A DNA stretch of 64,000 nucleotides from an uncultured Propionibacteriaceae bacterium (GCA_936924635.1 CAKZHP010000046.1:6382-70381); one strand, 5' to 3'; shown: positions 42,479 to 51,673, counted from the stretch's first letter. Numbers and translations: made by a program. Notes: generated from the sequence alone by a model not told the origin.

Positions 42479-42778
42479 TCAGCCCTTCTTCTTGAGCTCG
42501 GGGATGACGTGGTCGAAGCTGAGCACGTATCCGAAGCCGGAGGAGACGATGTAGGTCAGGCCGAGGCCGATCGCGACCAGCACGACCAGGAAGCACAGCC
42601 CAGCGAGGACCATGCCGACGGGGTGGGGACGGGCGTGGTCGACCTCCGCCTCGCCGCCCTGGCCGTACGCCAGGGAGCGAACGCCCGCCGCGAAGACGGC
42701 CGGCAGGCCGGCCCCGAGGAGGATCGAGACGAGGAGGACCTTCCAGGCACCGTCGAGGGCGAGAAGGATCTGGTTCAT
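42479..42778 (-). CDS. Small two-helix membrane protein of the pit operon
   Basis: A 99-residue protein with two membrane helices (about 8-33, WKVLLVSILLGAGLPAVFAA, and 55-80, VGMVLAGLCFLVVLVAIGLG). A short polar loop contains HARPHPVG. The end is KKKG. It corresponds in position to Rv0544c between pitA and the DUF3349 gene of mycobacteria. Function is unknown. It overlaps the pit stop codon by 4 bp (ATGA), so it is translationally coupled. Confidence 0.75.
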   Translation of the reverse strand: MNQILLALDGAWKVLLVSILLGAGLPAVFAAGVRSLAYGQGGEAEVDHARPHPVGMVLAGLCFLVVLVAIGLGLTYIVSSGFGYVLSFDHVIPELKKKG

Positions 42779-43998
42779 GCCGCTGCTCCGGTCTTCGCGG
42801 GGACGACGTTGTTGCTGCTGTCGTCCCACTCTTCGTTGACGTTGTTGTGGTCGACGGGGTTCTTGCGGGAGTGCCACACCATGTAGCCCGCCATGGCGAC
42901 CAGCAGGGCGAAGACCAGGACGGCTCCGCCGGCCCCGCCGACGAGGTTGCCGATGAGGTACATGACCGCACCGACCGCGCCGGCGGCGGGGAGGGTGATC
43001 AGCCAGGCGGCGGCCATGCGGCCCGCCACGCCCCAGCGCACCTTGGCGCCGGGGGCCCCGACGCCGGAGCCGAGGATGGAACCGGTCGCCACGTGGGTGG
43101 TCGAGAGGGCGAAGCCGAGGTGGCTGGAGGCCAGGATCGTCGCCGCGGACGCTGACTCCGCCGCCATGCCCTGCGGGGAGCTGATCTCGACCAGCCCCTT
43201 GCCGAGCGTGCGGATGACTCGCCAGCCGCCCATGTACGTGCCGAGTGCGATGGCGAGGGCGCAGATGACCTTGACCCAGAACGGGACCGACGAGGTGTCG
43301 GTCCACTGGCCCGAGGCGATCAGGGCGAGCGTGATCACACCCATCGTCTTCTGGGCGTCGTTCGTGCCGTGGGCGAGCGACACCAGGGAGGCGGAGCCGA
43401 TCTGGCCCCAGCGGAACCCGGTCTCGCGGTAGCGCTCGGCGACGTTGGTCGTGATCTTGAAGATCAGCCAGGTGCCGATGGCCGAGACCAGGCCGGCGAT
43501 GACCGGGGCCGCGACCGCGGGAAGGATGACCTTGCCCACCACGCCGTCGAGCTTGGTGCCGTCACCGGCCCAGTTCACCTTCGAGACGCCGAGGCCTGCC
43601 ATGGTGGCACCGATCAGGCCGCCGAACAGGGCGTGAGAGGAGCTGGAGGGCAGCCCCAGCAGCCAGGTCAGGAGGTTCCAGACGATGCCGCCCACCAGGC
43701 CGCACATCACGATCAGCAGGAGGTTGATGCCGCCGCCCTCGAGGAGGGTGGGGTCGGGGGCGCCGGTCTTGGTCTGGATGCGCACCACCGAGTTGGTCAC
43801 GGTGAGCGCGACCTCCACCGACAGGAAGGCGCCGACCAGGTTGAGGATCGCCGAGAGGATCACCGCCGTGCGGGGCTTGAGAGCCCCGGTGGCGATGGAG
43901 GTAGCCATGGCGTTGGCCGTGTCGTGGAAGCCGTTGGTGAAGTCGAAGGCGACCGCCGTCAGTGTCACCAGGGCGAGGATGAGGATCGCTGCTGTCAC
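42775..43998 (-). CDS. pit: Low-affinity inorganic phosphate transporter
   Basis: A 407-residue PiT-family transporter with about ten helices. The two inverted signature repeats are AFDFTNGFHDTANAMATSIA near the N-terminus and SLAHGTNDAQKTMGVITLAL in the second half. The GLPSSSSHALFGGLIGA motif is also typical. Divalent metal phosphate is the usual substrate, driven by protons. The GTG at 43998 aligns with mycobacterial PitA. A GTG at 44022 would add 8 residues. A PHO box lies about 55 bases upstream, so PhoP control is likely. Confidence 0.93.
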   Translation of the reverse strand: MTAAILILALVTLTAVAFDFTNGFHDTANAMATSIATGALKPRTAVILSAILNLVGAFLSVEVALTVTNSVVRIQTKTGAPDPTLLEGGGINLLLIVMCGLVGGIVWNLLTWLLGLPSSSSHALFGGLIGATMAGLGVSKVNWAGDGTKLDGVVGKVILPAVAAPVIAGLVSAIGTWLIFKITTNVAERYRETGFRWGQIGSASLVSLAHGTNDAQKTMGVITLALIASGQWTDTSSVPFWVKVICALAIALGTYMGGWRVIRTLGKGLVEISSPQGMAAESASAATILASSHLGFALSTTHVATGSILGSGVGAPGAKVRWGVAGRMAAAWLITLPAAGAVGAVMYLIGNLVGGAGGAVLVFALLVAMAGYMVWHSRKNPVDHNNVNEEWDDSSNNVVPAKTGAAA

Positions 43999-44050
43999 GC
44001 CGCCCAGCCTGGCACCGGGCACCCACTCGGCTCTGACCTATCTCGCGACC

Positions 44051-44072
44051 GCTGGGTGAAGGCCCGGTGAAC
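44051..44072 (-). promoter_or_regulatory. PHO box (PhoP site) upstream of pit
   Basis: On the minus strand GTTCACCGGGC (44072-44062) is followed directly by CTTCACCCAGC (44061-44051): two 11-base direct repeats of the GTTCACC-N4 unit bound by PhoP in Streptomyces and relatives. A -10-like TAGGTC (44040-44035) lies about 10 bases downstream, placing the box at the -35 position, as expected for activation. Confidence 0.7.
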
Positions 44073-44154
44073 GCGGAGGGACGACTGGACGCCCGAGCGA
44101 CCGGCCCGGCCGCTCCAGGCGAGCGCCTCGGCCACCCAGGCAGCGCCTCGGCGT

Positions 44155-44182
44155 TTGACTCTGGGCCAGATTAGGAAAGAAT
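44155..44182 (+). promoter_or_regulatory. Leaderless promoter of the suf operon
   Basis: TTGACT (44155-44160), 16 bases, AAGAAT (44177-44182), then 6 bases to the sufR GTG. Transcription should begin at the start codon. SufR repression at this promoter is expected from homologues but no clear palindrome is seen. Confidence 0.6.
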
Positions 44183-44188
44183 GACGTT

Positions 44189-44875
44189 GTGAAATCCCAG
44201 ACCGCAGACCGGGCCACGGCCCAGGACGTGGACCTGGGCACACGCGAGCGGGTGCTGGCCGTGATCATGGAGCAGGGCGGTGCCACCGCGGCCGACCTGG
44301 CCCAGGCGCTGCAGCTCACCCCCGCGGCCGTGCGCCGCCACCTCGCCACGCTGGAGGAGCAGGGTCTCATCACGACCCGCACCCGGCCTGCGTACGGGGC
44401 TCGCGGTCGGGGTCGGCCGGCCAAGACGTTCGTCGCCACCGACGCCGGGCGGGGCGCGTTCGGCGCCGCGTACGACACCCTGGCGATCGAGGTGCTGACC
44501 TACCTGGCCGAGCAGAACGGCGCCGAGGCGGTGACCGAGTTCGCCCGTCAGCGGTTCGGGCAGCTGGAGCGGCGCCTGGCCGAGGCGATGCCCTTGACCC
44601 CGGCAGGCACCACGGCGGCCCAGGCGCTCGCCCCCCTCCTCACCGAGGAGGGCTTCATGGCGCAGGTGCGGCCGGTGGCCTCCGGCGAGCAGCTGTGCCA
44701 GCACCACTGCCCGGTGGCCCACGTGGCCGCCCGCTTCCCCGAGCTCTGTGCGGCCGAGACGGAGTCTCTGGCCCGGCTGCTAGGGTCCCACGTCCAGCGT
44801 CTCGCGACCATCGCCCACGGCGACGGCGTCTGCACCACGCACATCCCTCGTCCACTCACTCAGGAGGCATCATGA
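44189..44875 (+). CDS. sufR: Iron-sulphur cluster regulator SufR
   Basis: A 228-residue DeoR-type winged-helix regulator. The helix-turn-helix (about 20-75) reads [20 protein letters not shown] followed by [11 protein letters not shown]. The C-terminal half carries cluster-ligand cysteines in [19 protein letters not shown] and in GDGVCTTHI. With an Fe-S cluster it represses the suf operon, and cluster loss relieves repression in cyanobacteria and mycobacteria. Its stop overlaps the sufB start (ATGA). It begins at a GTG directly at the likely transcription start. Confidence 0.95.
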   Translation: MKSQTADRATAQDVDLGTRERVLAVIMEQGGATAADLAQALQLTPAAVRRHLATLEEQGLITTRTRPAYGARGRGRPAKTFVATDAGRGAFGAAYDTLAIEVLTYLAEQNGAEAVTEFARQRFGQLERRLAEAMPLTPAGTTAAQALAPLLTEEGFMAQVRPVASGEQLCQHHCPVAHVAARFPELCAAETESLARLLGSHVQRLATIAHGDGVCTTHIPRPLTQEAS

Positions 44876-46314
44876 CCCAGACCCAGCCGGTGGCCCCGGG
44901 CCTCGGCAGCACCCAGGACGAGCACCTTGAGGCGCTCGGCAGCTACCGATTCGGGTGGCACGACGCCGACACCGCAGGTGCTTCCGCACAGCGTGGCCTC
45001 AACGAGGCCGTCGTCCGTGACATCTCCGCCCGCAAGAACGAGCCGGAGTGGATGCTGCAGCGACGCCTCAAGGGCCTCTCCCTGTTCGAGCGCAAGCCGA
45101 TGCCCACGTGGGGCGCCGACCTGTCGGGGATCGACTTCGACAACATCAAGTACTTCGTGCGCTCCACCGAGAAGCAGGCCGCCTCGTGGGAGGACCTGCC
45201 CGAGGACATCAAGAACACGTACGACCGCCTCGGCATCCCCGAGGCCGAGAAGCAGCGCCTCGTCGCGGGCGTCGCCGCCCAGTACGAGTCCGAGGTCGTC
45301 TACCACAAGATCAACGAGGAGCTGGAGCGCCAGGGCGTCATCTTCCTCGACACCGACTCCGGCCTGCGCGAGCACCCCGAGCTCTTCGAGGAGTACTTCG
45401 GCACGGTCATCCCGACCGGTGACAACAAGTTCTCCGCGCTGAACACCTCGGTGTGGTCGGGCGGCTCCTTCATCTACGTGCCGAAGGGCGTCCACGTCTC
45501 GATCCCGCTGCAGGCCTACTTCCGGATCAACACCGAGAACATGGGGCAGTTCGAGCGCACGCTGATCATCGTCGACGAGGGTGCGTACGTGCACTACGTC
45601 GAGGGCTGCACGGCGCCGATCTACAAGTCCGACTCGCTGCACTCGGCGGTCGTCGAGATCGTGGTGAAGAAGAACGCCCGCTGCCGTTACACGACCATCC
45701 AGAACTGGTCGAACAACGTGTACAACCTGGTCACCAAGCGCGCCACCTGCGAGGAGGGCGCGACCATGGAGTGGGTCGACGGCAACATCGGCTCCAAGGT
45801 GACGATGAAGTACCCGGCCGTCTGGATGATGGGAGAGCACGCCCGCGGCGAGACCCTGTCGATCGCCTTCGCCGGCGAGGGCCAGCACCAGGACACCGGC
45901 TCCAAGATGGTGCACGCGGCTCCGCACACGTCGAGCTCGATCATCTCCAAGTCGGTCTCTCGCGGCGGTGGCCGCACCTCGTACCGGGGTCTGGTGCAGG
46001 TCGACAACGGCTCGCACCACGCCGCCAGCTCGGTGAAGTGCGACGCGCTGCTGGTCGACACCATCAGCCGCTCCGACACCTACCCTTACGTCGACGTCCG
46101 CGAGGACGACGTCTCCATGGCCCACGAGGCCACCGTGTCGAAGGTCTCCGACGACCAGCTCTTCTACCTGATGAGCCGCGGCATGGAGGAGGACGAGGCG
46201 ATGGCGATGATCGTGCGCGGCTTCATCGAGCCGATCGCGCGCGAGCTCCCCATGGAGTACGCACTCGAGCTGAATCGCCTCATCGAGCTGCAGATGGAGG
46301 GTGCGGTCGGCTGA
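44872..46314 (+). CDS. sufB: Fe-S cluster assembly scaffold SufB
   Basis: A 480-residue SufB, part of the SufBCD scaffold on which Fe-S clusters form. Characteristic are [60 protein letters not shown] and [14 protein letters not shown], with conserved cysteines in EGCTAP and KCDALL. No intein is present, unlike in mycobacterial SufB. AGGAGG lies at good distance from the ATG. The parallel beta-helix core spans about residues 160-430. Confidence 0.97.
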   Translation: MTQTQPVAPGLGSTQDEHLEALGSYRFGWHDADTAGASAQRGLNEAVVRDISARKNEPEWMLQRRLKGLSLFERKPMPTWGADLSGIDFDNIKYFVRSTEKQAASWEDLPEDIKNTYDRLGIPEAEKQRLVAGVAAQYESEVVYHKINEELERQGVIFLDTDSGLREHPELFEEYFGTVIPTGDNKFSALNTSVWSGGSFIYVPKGVHVSIPLQAYFRINTENMGQFERTLIIVDEGAYVHYVEGCTAPIYKSDSLHSAVVEIVVKKNARCRYTTIQNWSNNVYNLVTKRATCEEGATMEWVDGNIGSKVTMKYPAVWMMGEHARGETLSIAFAGEGQHQDTGSKMVHAAPHTSSSIISKSVSRGGGRTSYRGLVQVDNGSHHAASSVKCDALLVDTISRSDTYPYVDVREDDVSMAHEATVSKVSDDQLFYLMSRGMEEDEAMAMIVRGFIEPIARELPMEYALELNRLIELQMEGAVG

Positions 46315-46364
46315 TCGCCGCCCACCCCCTCGTCCCAGTCGTCGAGCCACAGAAAGAGCACTAC

Positions 46365-47519
46365 GTGACACTCACTGCTGACAAGCCCGCCGTCGCGGCC
46401 GCGATCGAGACGGTGGAGTCCCACCTGCACCCCGCCCCGTCGTGGGACCTGGACGACCACCCGATGCCCACGGGTCGCGAGGAGGTGTGGCGTTTCACCC
46501 CGCTGAAGAGGTTCACGGGGCTGCTCAACCCGGTCGCCGAGATGGGCACGCTGGACTGGCAGGCCACCTTCAGCGACCCCGTCACCGTCACCGAGCTGAG
46601 CCGCGACGAGGCCCGGGGGCTGGCGGTGCGAGAGCCGGCTGACCGGGTCTCGGCCCTGGCCGCCGACCAGACCGTGCACCGCACCCACATCCAGGTGCCG
46701 GCCGAGGCCGAGGTCGCCGAGCCCATCGTCTTCAGGGCCAAGGGCGAGAACGGCGAGGCCCGCGACCACTACGTGATCTCGGTCGGTCACCACGCCCGGG
46801 CCACCGTGGTGGTGCGCTTCGAGGGTGTCGCCAGTTACGCGGAGAAGCTCGACGTGCTGGTCGCCGAGGGCGCGACGCTGAACCTGATCACCGTGCAGGA
46901 CTGGGCCGAGGGCACCGTCCACGGCGGCCAGCGCAGCATCAAGGTGGGCCGGGACGCCACCGTCAAGGCCATCACGGTCTCGATCGGTGGTGACATCCGC
47001 CTGCAGGAGGAGGCCGTGTTCGACGGGCCCGGCGGGTCCCTGGAGCAGTTCGGCCTCTACTTCGTCGACGGCGGGCAGCACGTGGAGCACCGGCTCTTCG
47101 TCGACCACAACGAGCCGCGCACGCACTCCGACGTCGACTACCGCGGCGCGCTGCAGGGCGAGGGTGCGCACTCGGTGTGGGTCGGCGACGTCCTGATCCG
47201 CAAGGTGGCCGAGGGCATCTCGACGTATGAGTCGAACAAGAACCTCGTGCTCACCGACGGCTGCCGCGCCGACTCCGTGCCGAACCTGGAGATCGAGACC
47301 GGCGAGATCGAGGGTGCCGGCCACGCCTCGACGACCGGCCGGTTCGACGACGAGCAGCTGTTCTACCTGACCAGCCGCGGCATCGACGTCGAGGAGGCGC
47401 GGCGCCTGGTCGTACGCGGCTTCTTCGCCTCGATCATCGGCAAGATCGGCGTCCCAGAGCTCGAGGAGCAGCTGCTGGAGGCTGTCGAGACCGAGCTCGC
47501 GAAGTCGGTCGGCGCATGA
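46365..47519 (+). CDS. sufD: Fe-S cluster assembly protein SufD
   Basis: A 384-residue SufD, partner of SufB in the SufBC2D complex. Motifs include EEVWRFTPLKRF near the N-terminus, the beta-helix region (GATLNLITVQDWAEGTVHGG), DHNEPRTHSDVDYRGAL, and STYESNKNLVLTDGCRADSV followed by HASTTGRFDDEQLFYLTSRG. It starts at a GTG 50 bases after the sufB stop and overlaps the next gene by 4 bp. Confidence 0.96.
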   Translation: MTLTADKPAVAAAIETVESHLHPAPSWDLDDHPMPTGREEVWRFTPLKRFTGLLNPVAEMGTLDWQATFSDPVTVTELSRDEARGLAVREPADRVSALAADQTVHRTHIQVPAEAEVAEPIVFRAKGENGEARDHYVISVGHHARATVVVRFEGVASYAEKLDVLVAEGATLNLITVQDWAEGTVHGGQRSIKVGRDATVKAITVSIGGDIRLQEEAVFDGPGGSLEQFGLYFVDGGQHVEHRLFVDHNEPRTHSDVDYRGALQGEGAHSVWVGDVLIRKVAEGISTYESNKNLVLTDGCRADSVPNLEIETGEIEGAGHASTTGRFDDEQLFYLTSRGIDVEEARRLVVRGFFASIIGKIGVPELEEQLLEAVETELAKSVGA

Positions 47520-47857
47520 CGTACGAGCGCGTCTGCAGCGTCGGCGACGTGGCGCAGGGGGCTGTGAAGCCCGTCTCCGTCGGCGGCGTCGACGTCGCGG
47601 TCGTGCACACGAGCGAGGGCTGGTACGCGATCGCGGACGAGTGCTCGCACGCGGCGATCCCCTTGTCGGACGGTGACCTGGAGGGCTGCCTCCTGGAGTG
47701 CTACATGCACGGGTCTCGCTTCGACGTCCGCACCGGGCAGCCTGACCAGCTGCCCGCCACCGCGCCGGTGGCCACCTACTCCGTCCAGGTCGACGGCGAC
47801 GACGTGCTCGTCGACGTGGACACCCCGAAGAACACCTCAGAGCTGGAGATGAGCTGA
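47516..47857 (+). CDS. Rieske-type ferredoxin of the suf operon
   Basis: A 113-residue soluble [2Fe-2S] Rieske protein resembling the ferredoxin subunits of aromatic dioxygenases. Both ligand motifs are intact: ADECSHAAIPLSDG and LECYMHGSRFDVRTG. Placed between sufD and sufC in the operon, it is more likely to supply electrons for cluster assembly than to serve a dioxygenase (inference). This insertion is common in actinobacterial suf operons. Confidence 0.9.
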   Translation: MTYERVCSVGDVAQGAVKPVSVGGVDVAVVHTSEGWYAIADECSHAAIPLSDGDLEGCLLECYMHGSRFDVRTGQPDQLPATAPVATYSVQVDGDDVLVDVDTPKNTSELEMS

Positions 47858-48634
47858 ATGACCGACACCACCCAGGGCCTGCTGATCACCGACCTTCATG
47901 CGTCGGTGGAGACCGAGCAGGGGCCGAAGGAGATCCTCAAGGGGGTCGACCTGCACGTGAAGCCGGGGGAGATCCACGCGATCATGGGCCCCAACGGCTC
48001 GGGCAAGTCGACGCTGGCGTACTCGATCGCCGGTCACCCCAAGTACACGATCACCTCGGGCTCGGTGAGCCTCGACGGGGTCGACCTGACGGAGATGACC
48101 GTCGACGAGCGGGCGCGGGCCGGCATGTTCCTGGCGATGCAGTACCCGGTGGAGGTGCCGGGGGTGTCGGTCGCCAACTTCCTGCGTACGGCCAAGACGG
48201 CCCTGACCGGTGAGGCGCCGAAGGTGCGCACCTGGGTGAAGGAGGTCGACGCGGCGCTCGACCGTCTCCAGCTCGACCACTCGTTCTCCTCGCGCTCGGT
48301 GAACGAGGGCTTCTCCGGCGGTGAGAAGAAGCGTCACGAGATCGCGCAGCTGGAGCTGCTGAACCCGAAGTTCGCGGTGCTCGACGAGACCGACTCCGGT
48401 CTCGACATCGACGCGCTGCGGATCGTCAGCGAGGGCGTCAACCGCTTCGCCGACCAGGGTGACCGGGGCGTGCTGCTGATCACCCACTACACGCGGATCC
48501 TGCGCTATATCAAGCCCGACTTCGTGCACGTGTTCGTCAACGGCCGGGTCGCCGAGGAGGGCGGCCAGGAGCTGGCCGACGAGCTGGAGGCCACGGGCTA
48601 CGAGAAGTACGTGAAGGCGGCGCAGAACGCGTGA
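47858..48634 (+). CDS. sufC: Fe-S assembly ATPase SufC
   Basis: A 258-residue ABC-type ATPase of the SufBCD complex. Walker A IMGPNGSGKSTLAYSIAGHP, the signature SGGEKKRHEIAQLELL and Walker B FAVLDETDSGLDIDALRIV are intact, as is the switch histidine in LLITHYTRIL. ATP hydrolysis remodels SufBD to build clusters. It starts directly after the ferredoxin stop and overlaps sufS by 4 bp. Confidence 0.97.
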   Translation: MTDTTQGLLITDLHASVETEQGPKEILKGVDLHVKPGEIHAIMGPNGSGKSTLAYSIAGHPKYTITSGSVSLDGVDLTEMTVDERARAGMFLAMQYPVEVPGVSVANFLRTAKTALTGEAPKVRTWVKEVDAALDRLQLDHSFSSRSVNEGFSGGEKKRHEIAQLELLNPKFAVLDETDSGLDIDALRIVSEGVNRFADQGDRGVLLITHYTRILRYIKPDFVHVFVNGRVAEEGGQELADELEATGYEKYVKAAQNA

Positions 48635-49944
48635 CCGCCCACGCTGCGCTCGACGTCGACCGGGTGCGTCAGGACTTCCCGATCCTGACGCGCCAGGTCG
48701 GCGGCAACCCGCTGACCTACCTCGACAGCGCGAACACCTCGCAGAAGCCGCAGGTCGTCATCGACGCGCTGGCCGAGCACTACGGCCAGCACAACGCCAA
48801 CGTGGCACGCGCCATGCACCAGCTGGGCGCCGAGGCGACCGAGGCGTTCGAGGGTGGCCGCGCCACGGTGGCCTCCTTCGTCGGCGCCGCTCGGCCCGAG
48901 GAGGTCGTGTTCTGCAAGAACGCCTCCGAGGCGCTGAACCTCGCCGCGCACACCCTCGGTGCCGGGCTGCGGCCGGGCGACGAGGTCGTGGTGTCGGTGA
49001 TGGAGCACCACAGCAACATCGTGCCGTGGCAGCTGGCGTGCGAGCGTACGGGCGCGACCCTGCGTTGGTTCGACGTCACCGACGAGGGCCGGCTCGACCT
49101 GGAGGCAGCGGAGCGCGACGGGCTCATCAACGAGCGTACGAAGATCGTCGCGCTGACCTGGGTGTCGAACGTGCTGGGCACGGTGAACCCGGTCCGGCGG
49201 GTCGCTGACCAGGCGCGCGCCGTCGGCGCGGTCGTCGTCGTCGACGGGTCGCAGGGGGTGCCACAGCTGGTCACCTCGGTGAGCGACCTGGGTGCCGACC
49301 TGCTGGCGTTCACCGGCCACAAACTCTGCGGTCCCACAGGGATCGGCGTGCTGTGGGGCCGCTACGACCTGCTGGCCTCGCTGCCGCCGTTCCTGGGCGG
49401 CGGGGAGATGATCGAGGTGGTGCGGATGACGGGCTCCACGTACGCACCCCCGCCGCACCGCTTCGAGGCCGGCACCCCGCCGATCGCCCAGGCGGCCGGG
49501 CTCGGGGTGGCGCTGGACTACCTGAGCAGCCTCGGGATGGACGCCGTCGCCGCGCACGAGCAGGAGATCACCGCGTACGCGCTGGAGGGCCTCGCGACCG
49601 TGCCGGGGCTGCATGTGATGGGGCCGACCGAGATGGTCGACCGTGGCGGGGCGATCGCGTTCACCCTCGGCGACGTCCATCCGCACGACGTGATGCAGCT
49701 GCTGGACTCGCGCGGCATCGCCGTGCGCGGCGGGCACCACTGCGCGCGGCCGCTGCACGACCGGCTGGGCGTGCAGTCGAGCGTGCGTGCGTCGTCGTAC
49801 GTCTACACCACGCGCGACGAGATCGACCGTCTCGTCGACGCACTCGACTACACGCAAGCGTTCTTCGGCGGCCGGCTCGACCCGGCCCGGCACGCGCCGG
49901 CGAACACGCCCGTCGAGGCGGAGCTGGACAAGGGGGGCGCATGA
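48631..49944 (+). CDS. sufS: Cysteine desulfurase SufS
   Basis: A 437-residue PLP enzyme that takes sulphur from cysteine. NPLTYLDSANTSQKPQVVID opens the fold, the cofactor-contacting histidine lies in VVSVMEHHSNIVPW, the Schiff-base lysine in LAFTGHKLCGPTGIGVLWG, and the catalytic cysteine in AVRGGHHCARPLHDRLG. It is a class II (SufS) enzyme, which normally hands sulphur to SufU, encoded next. It begins at a GTG inside the sufC stop. Confidence 0.96.
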   Translation: MTAHAALDVDRVRQDFPILTRQVGGNPLTYLDSANTSQKPQVVIDALAEHYGQHNANVARAMHQLGAEATEAFEGGRATVASFVGAARPEEVVFCKNASEALNLAAHTLGAGLRPGDEVVVSVMEHHSNIVPWQLACERTGATLRWFDVTDEGRLDLEAAERDGLINERTKIVALTWVSNVLGTVNPVRRVADQARAVGAVVVVDGSQGVPQLVTSVSDLGADLLAFTGHKLCGPTGIGVLWGRYDLLASLPPFLGGGEMIEVVRMTGSTYAPPPHRFEAGTPPIAQAAGLGVALDYLSSLGMDAVAAHEQEITAYALEGLATVPGLHVMGPTEMVDRGGAIAFTLGDVHPHDVMQLLDSRGIAVRGGHHCARPLHDRLGVQSSVRASSYVYTTRDEIDRLVDALDYTQAFFGGRLDPARHAPANTPVEAELDKGGA

Positions 49945-50393
49945 GCGTCGAGCAACTGTACCAGGAGATCATCCTCGACCACTACCGCGAGAAGCAGAAC
50001 TCGGGGCTGCGTGAGCCGTACGCGACCGAGGTGCACCACGTGAACCCGTCCTGCGGCGACGAGCTCACGCTGCGGGTCAGGCTCGACGGCGACACGGTCG
50101 CCGACGTCTCGTACGAGGGCTTGGGCTGCTCGATCTCGCAGGCGTCGACCTCGGTGATGAGCGAGCTCGTCAAGGGCGGGTCCGCGGAGCACGCCTTGGA
50201 GCTGCACGACGGGTTCCAGCAGATGATCCAGGGCAAGGGCGAGATCTCCCTGGACGAGGACACGTACGGTGACGCCGTCGCCTTCGAGGGCGTCGCCAAG
50301 TTCCCGGCTCGCGTGAAGTGCGCGATGCTCGGGTGGGCCGCGGTCCGTGACGCGCTGCTGCGCGCCCAGGCCGCCGGACAGGAGGACGCATGA
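49941..50393 (+). CDS. sufU: Sulphur-transfer protein SufU
   Basis: A 150-residue zinc-dependent sulphurtransferase accepting persulphide sulphur from SufS. The three conserved cysteine sites are visible: NPSCGDELTL, GLGCSISQASTSVMSEL and ARVKCAMLGWAAV. The insert between the second and third sites (about 18 residues) separates SufU from IscU scaffolds. The ATG overlaps the sufS stop. Confidence 0.95.
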   Translation: MSVEQLYQEIILDHYREKQNSGLREPYATEVHHVNPSCGDELTLRVRLDGDTVADVSYEGLGCSISQASTSVMSELVKGGSAEHALELHDGFQQMIQGKGEISLDEDTYGDAVAFEGVAKFPARVKCAMLGWAAVRDALLRAQAAGQEDA

Positions 50394-50782
50394 CAGACAC
50401 CGGGACCACCAGGCCGTCGGACCTGGTCAGGGAGCCGCTGCCCGGCACCGAGGGCGCCGAGGTGCCCTCGGCCAAGGCGAGCATCGAGGACATCGAGGAG
50501 GCGATGCGCGACGTCGTCGACCCCGAGCTGATGGTGAACGTGGTCGACCTGGGCCTCTTGTACGGCGTCCACGTCGACGACGCCAACAACGCCACCATCG
50601 ACATGACCTTGACCTCGCCGACGTGCCCGCTGACCGACCGGCTGGAGTACGACACCCAGATGGCCCTGGAGGGCCTGGTGGAGAGCGTGACCATCAACTG
50701 GGTGTGGCTGCCGCCGTGGACGCTGGACAACATCACCCCCGAGGGCATCGACCAGCTGCGGGCGATCGGCTACAACGTCTGA
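50390..50782 (+). CDS. sufT: SufT/MIP18-family Fe-S maturation factor
   Basis: A 130-residue DUF59 protein. The core (about 30-130) contains MRDVVDPELMVNVVDLGLLY, MTLTSPTCPLTDRLEYD with the conserved cysteine, and NWVWLPPWTLDNI. SufT helps load clusters onto target enzymes. It is the last gene of sufR-B-D-ferredoxin-C-S-U-T, overlapping sufU by 4 bp. Confidence 0.93.
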   Translation: MTDTGTTRPSDLVREPLPGTEGAEVPSAKASIEDIEEAMRDVVDPELMVNVVDLGLLYGVHVDDANNATIDMTLTSPTCPLTDRLEYDTQMALEGLVESVTINWVWLPPWTLDNITPEGIDQLRAIGYNV

Positions 50783-50803
50783 CGCTGCCGCCTGGGCAAC
50801 GAG

Positions 50804-50820
50804 TCGAACATCTGTATGAT
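50804..50820 (+). promoter_or_regulatory. LexA-like SOS box overlapping the -10 of the alkB-like gene
   Basis: TCGAAC-ATCT-GTATGA (50804-50819) matches the actinobacterial LexA box TCGAAC-N4-GTTCGA at 10 of 12 fixed positions. The perfect -10 hexamer TATGAT (50815-50820) overlaps its right arm and ends 6 bases before the ATG, so LexA binding would block a leaderless promoter. Confidence 0.6.
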
Positions 50821-50826
50821 TCTGCT

Positions 50827-51438
50827 ATGCAGAACAGTCTGTTCGACGTGGATTTGGCGCCTGACTTGAGCGTGCTCGCCCCGACGCGGACGGTCCTGAC
50901 GCGCGGCGCCTGGGTCGACCACCAGCCCGCGTGGCTCGCCGGGGCAGACGAGCTGATGGCAGAGCTCCAGGAGTCGGTGCCGTGGCGCGCCGAGGAGCGA
51001 CAGATGTACGACTCCGTGGTGACCGTGCCGCGGCTGCTCTGCTTCTACGGGGAGCGTGACGCGCTCCCGCATCCGGTCCTGGTGGAAGCGCGTGAGCGTC
51101 TGAGCGAGCACTACCGCGGCGAGCTGGGGGAGGACTTCCAGACGGCCGGGCTCTGCCTCTACCGGGACGGCCACGACTCCGTCGCCTGGCACGGCGACCG
51201 GATCGGCCGCGGGTCGCGTCAGGACACGATGGTGGCGATCCTCTCGGTGGGCGCGGCGCGTACGCTCTCGCTCCGCCCCGTCGGCGGCCCGATCACGCAC
51301 CGGTTCGCGCTCGGTCACGGCGACCTCGTCGTGATGGGGGGCAGCTGCCAGCGCACCTGGGAGCACGCGATCCTCAAGACCGCCAAGCCGGTGGGGCCAC
51401 GGGTCTCCATCCAGTTCAGGCCCCGGGGCGTACGGTGA
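50827..51438 (+). CDS. alkB: AlkB-like Fe(II)/2-oxoglutarate-dependent dioxygenase
   Basis: A 203-residue enzyme of the AlkB family, which repairs alkylated bases by oxidative demethylation. The iron site is H-x-D in SVAWHGDRIG with the distal histidine in TWEHAILKT. The 2-oxoglutarate-binding R-x5-R is in PRVSIQFRP. The N-terminal LLCFYGERDALPHPVL supplies the nucleotide-recognition region. A LexA-like box in its promoter supports a DNA-repair role rather than an RNA one. It stands alone downstream of the suf operon. Confidence 0.88.
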   Translation: MQNSLFDVDLAPDLSVLAPTRTVLTRGAWVDHQPAWLAGADELMAELQESVPWRAEERQMYDSVVTVPRLLCFYGERDALPHPVLVEARERLSEHYRGELGEDFQTAGLCLYRDGHDSVAWHGDRIGRGSRQDTMVAILSVGAARTLSLRPVGGPITHRFALGHGDLVVMGGSCQRTWEHAILKTAKPVGPRVSIQFRPRGVR

Positions 51439-51673
51439 GGCCGACCTCAGGTGAGCTGCGCCGGTATGCGGTCAGCCTCGACCGTCGGCCGACACCATGG
51501 GCTGCAAGCCCTGCGCCATGCGTGGAGCGGACCGAGACCGACGGGGACCTGCGTGATCGGATGAGCACCGGTCAGTCACACGTCGCTCGCGCAATCTCGG
51601 GCGACGCCGCCGGGAACGCTGTGTGACACTGACGGCAGCCCAGCTGAGACGCCACCCCAGACCGGAGCCGACG

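Noticed and set aside
51439..51673. Coding gene between the alkB-like gene and the SDR
   Set aside because: The open frames have no homology, ribosome-binding site or codon bias. Only an alternative upstream SDR start (GTG 51623) is possible.
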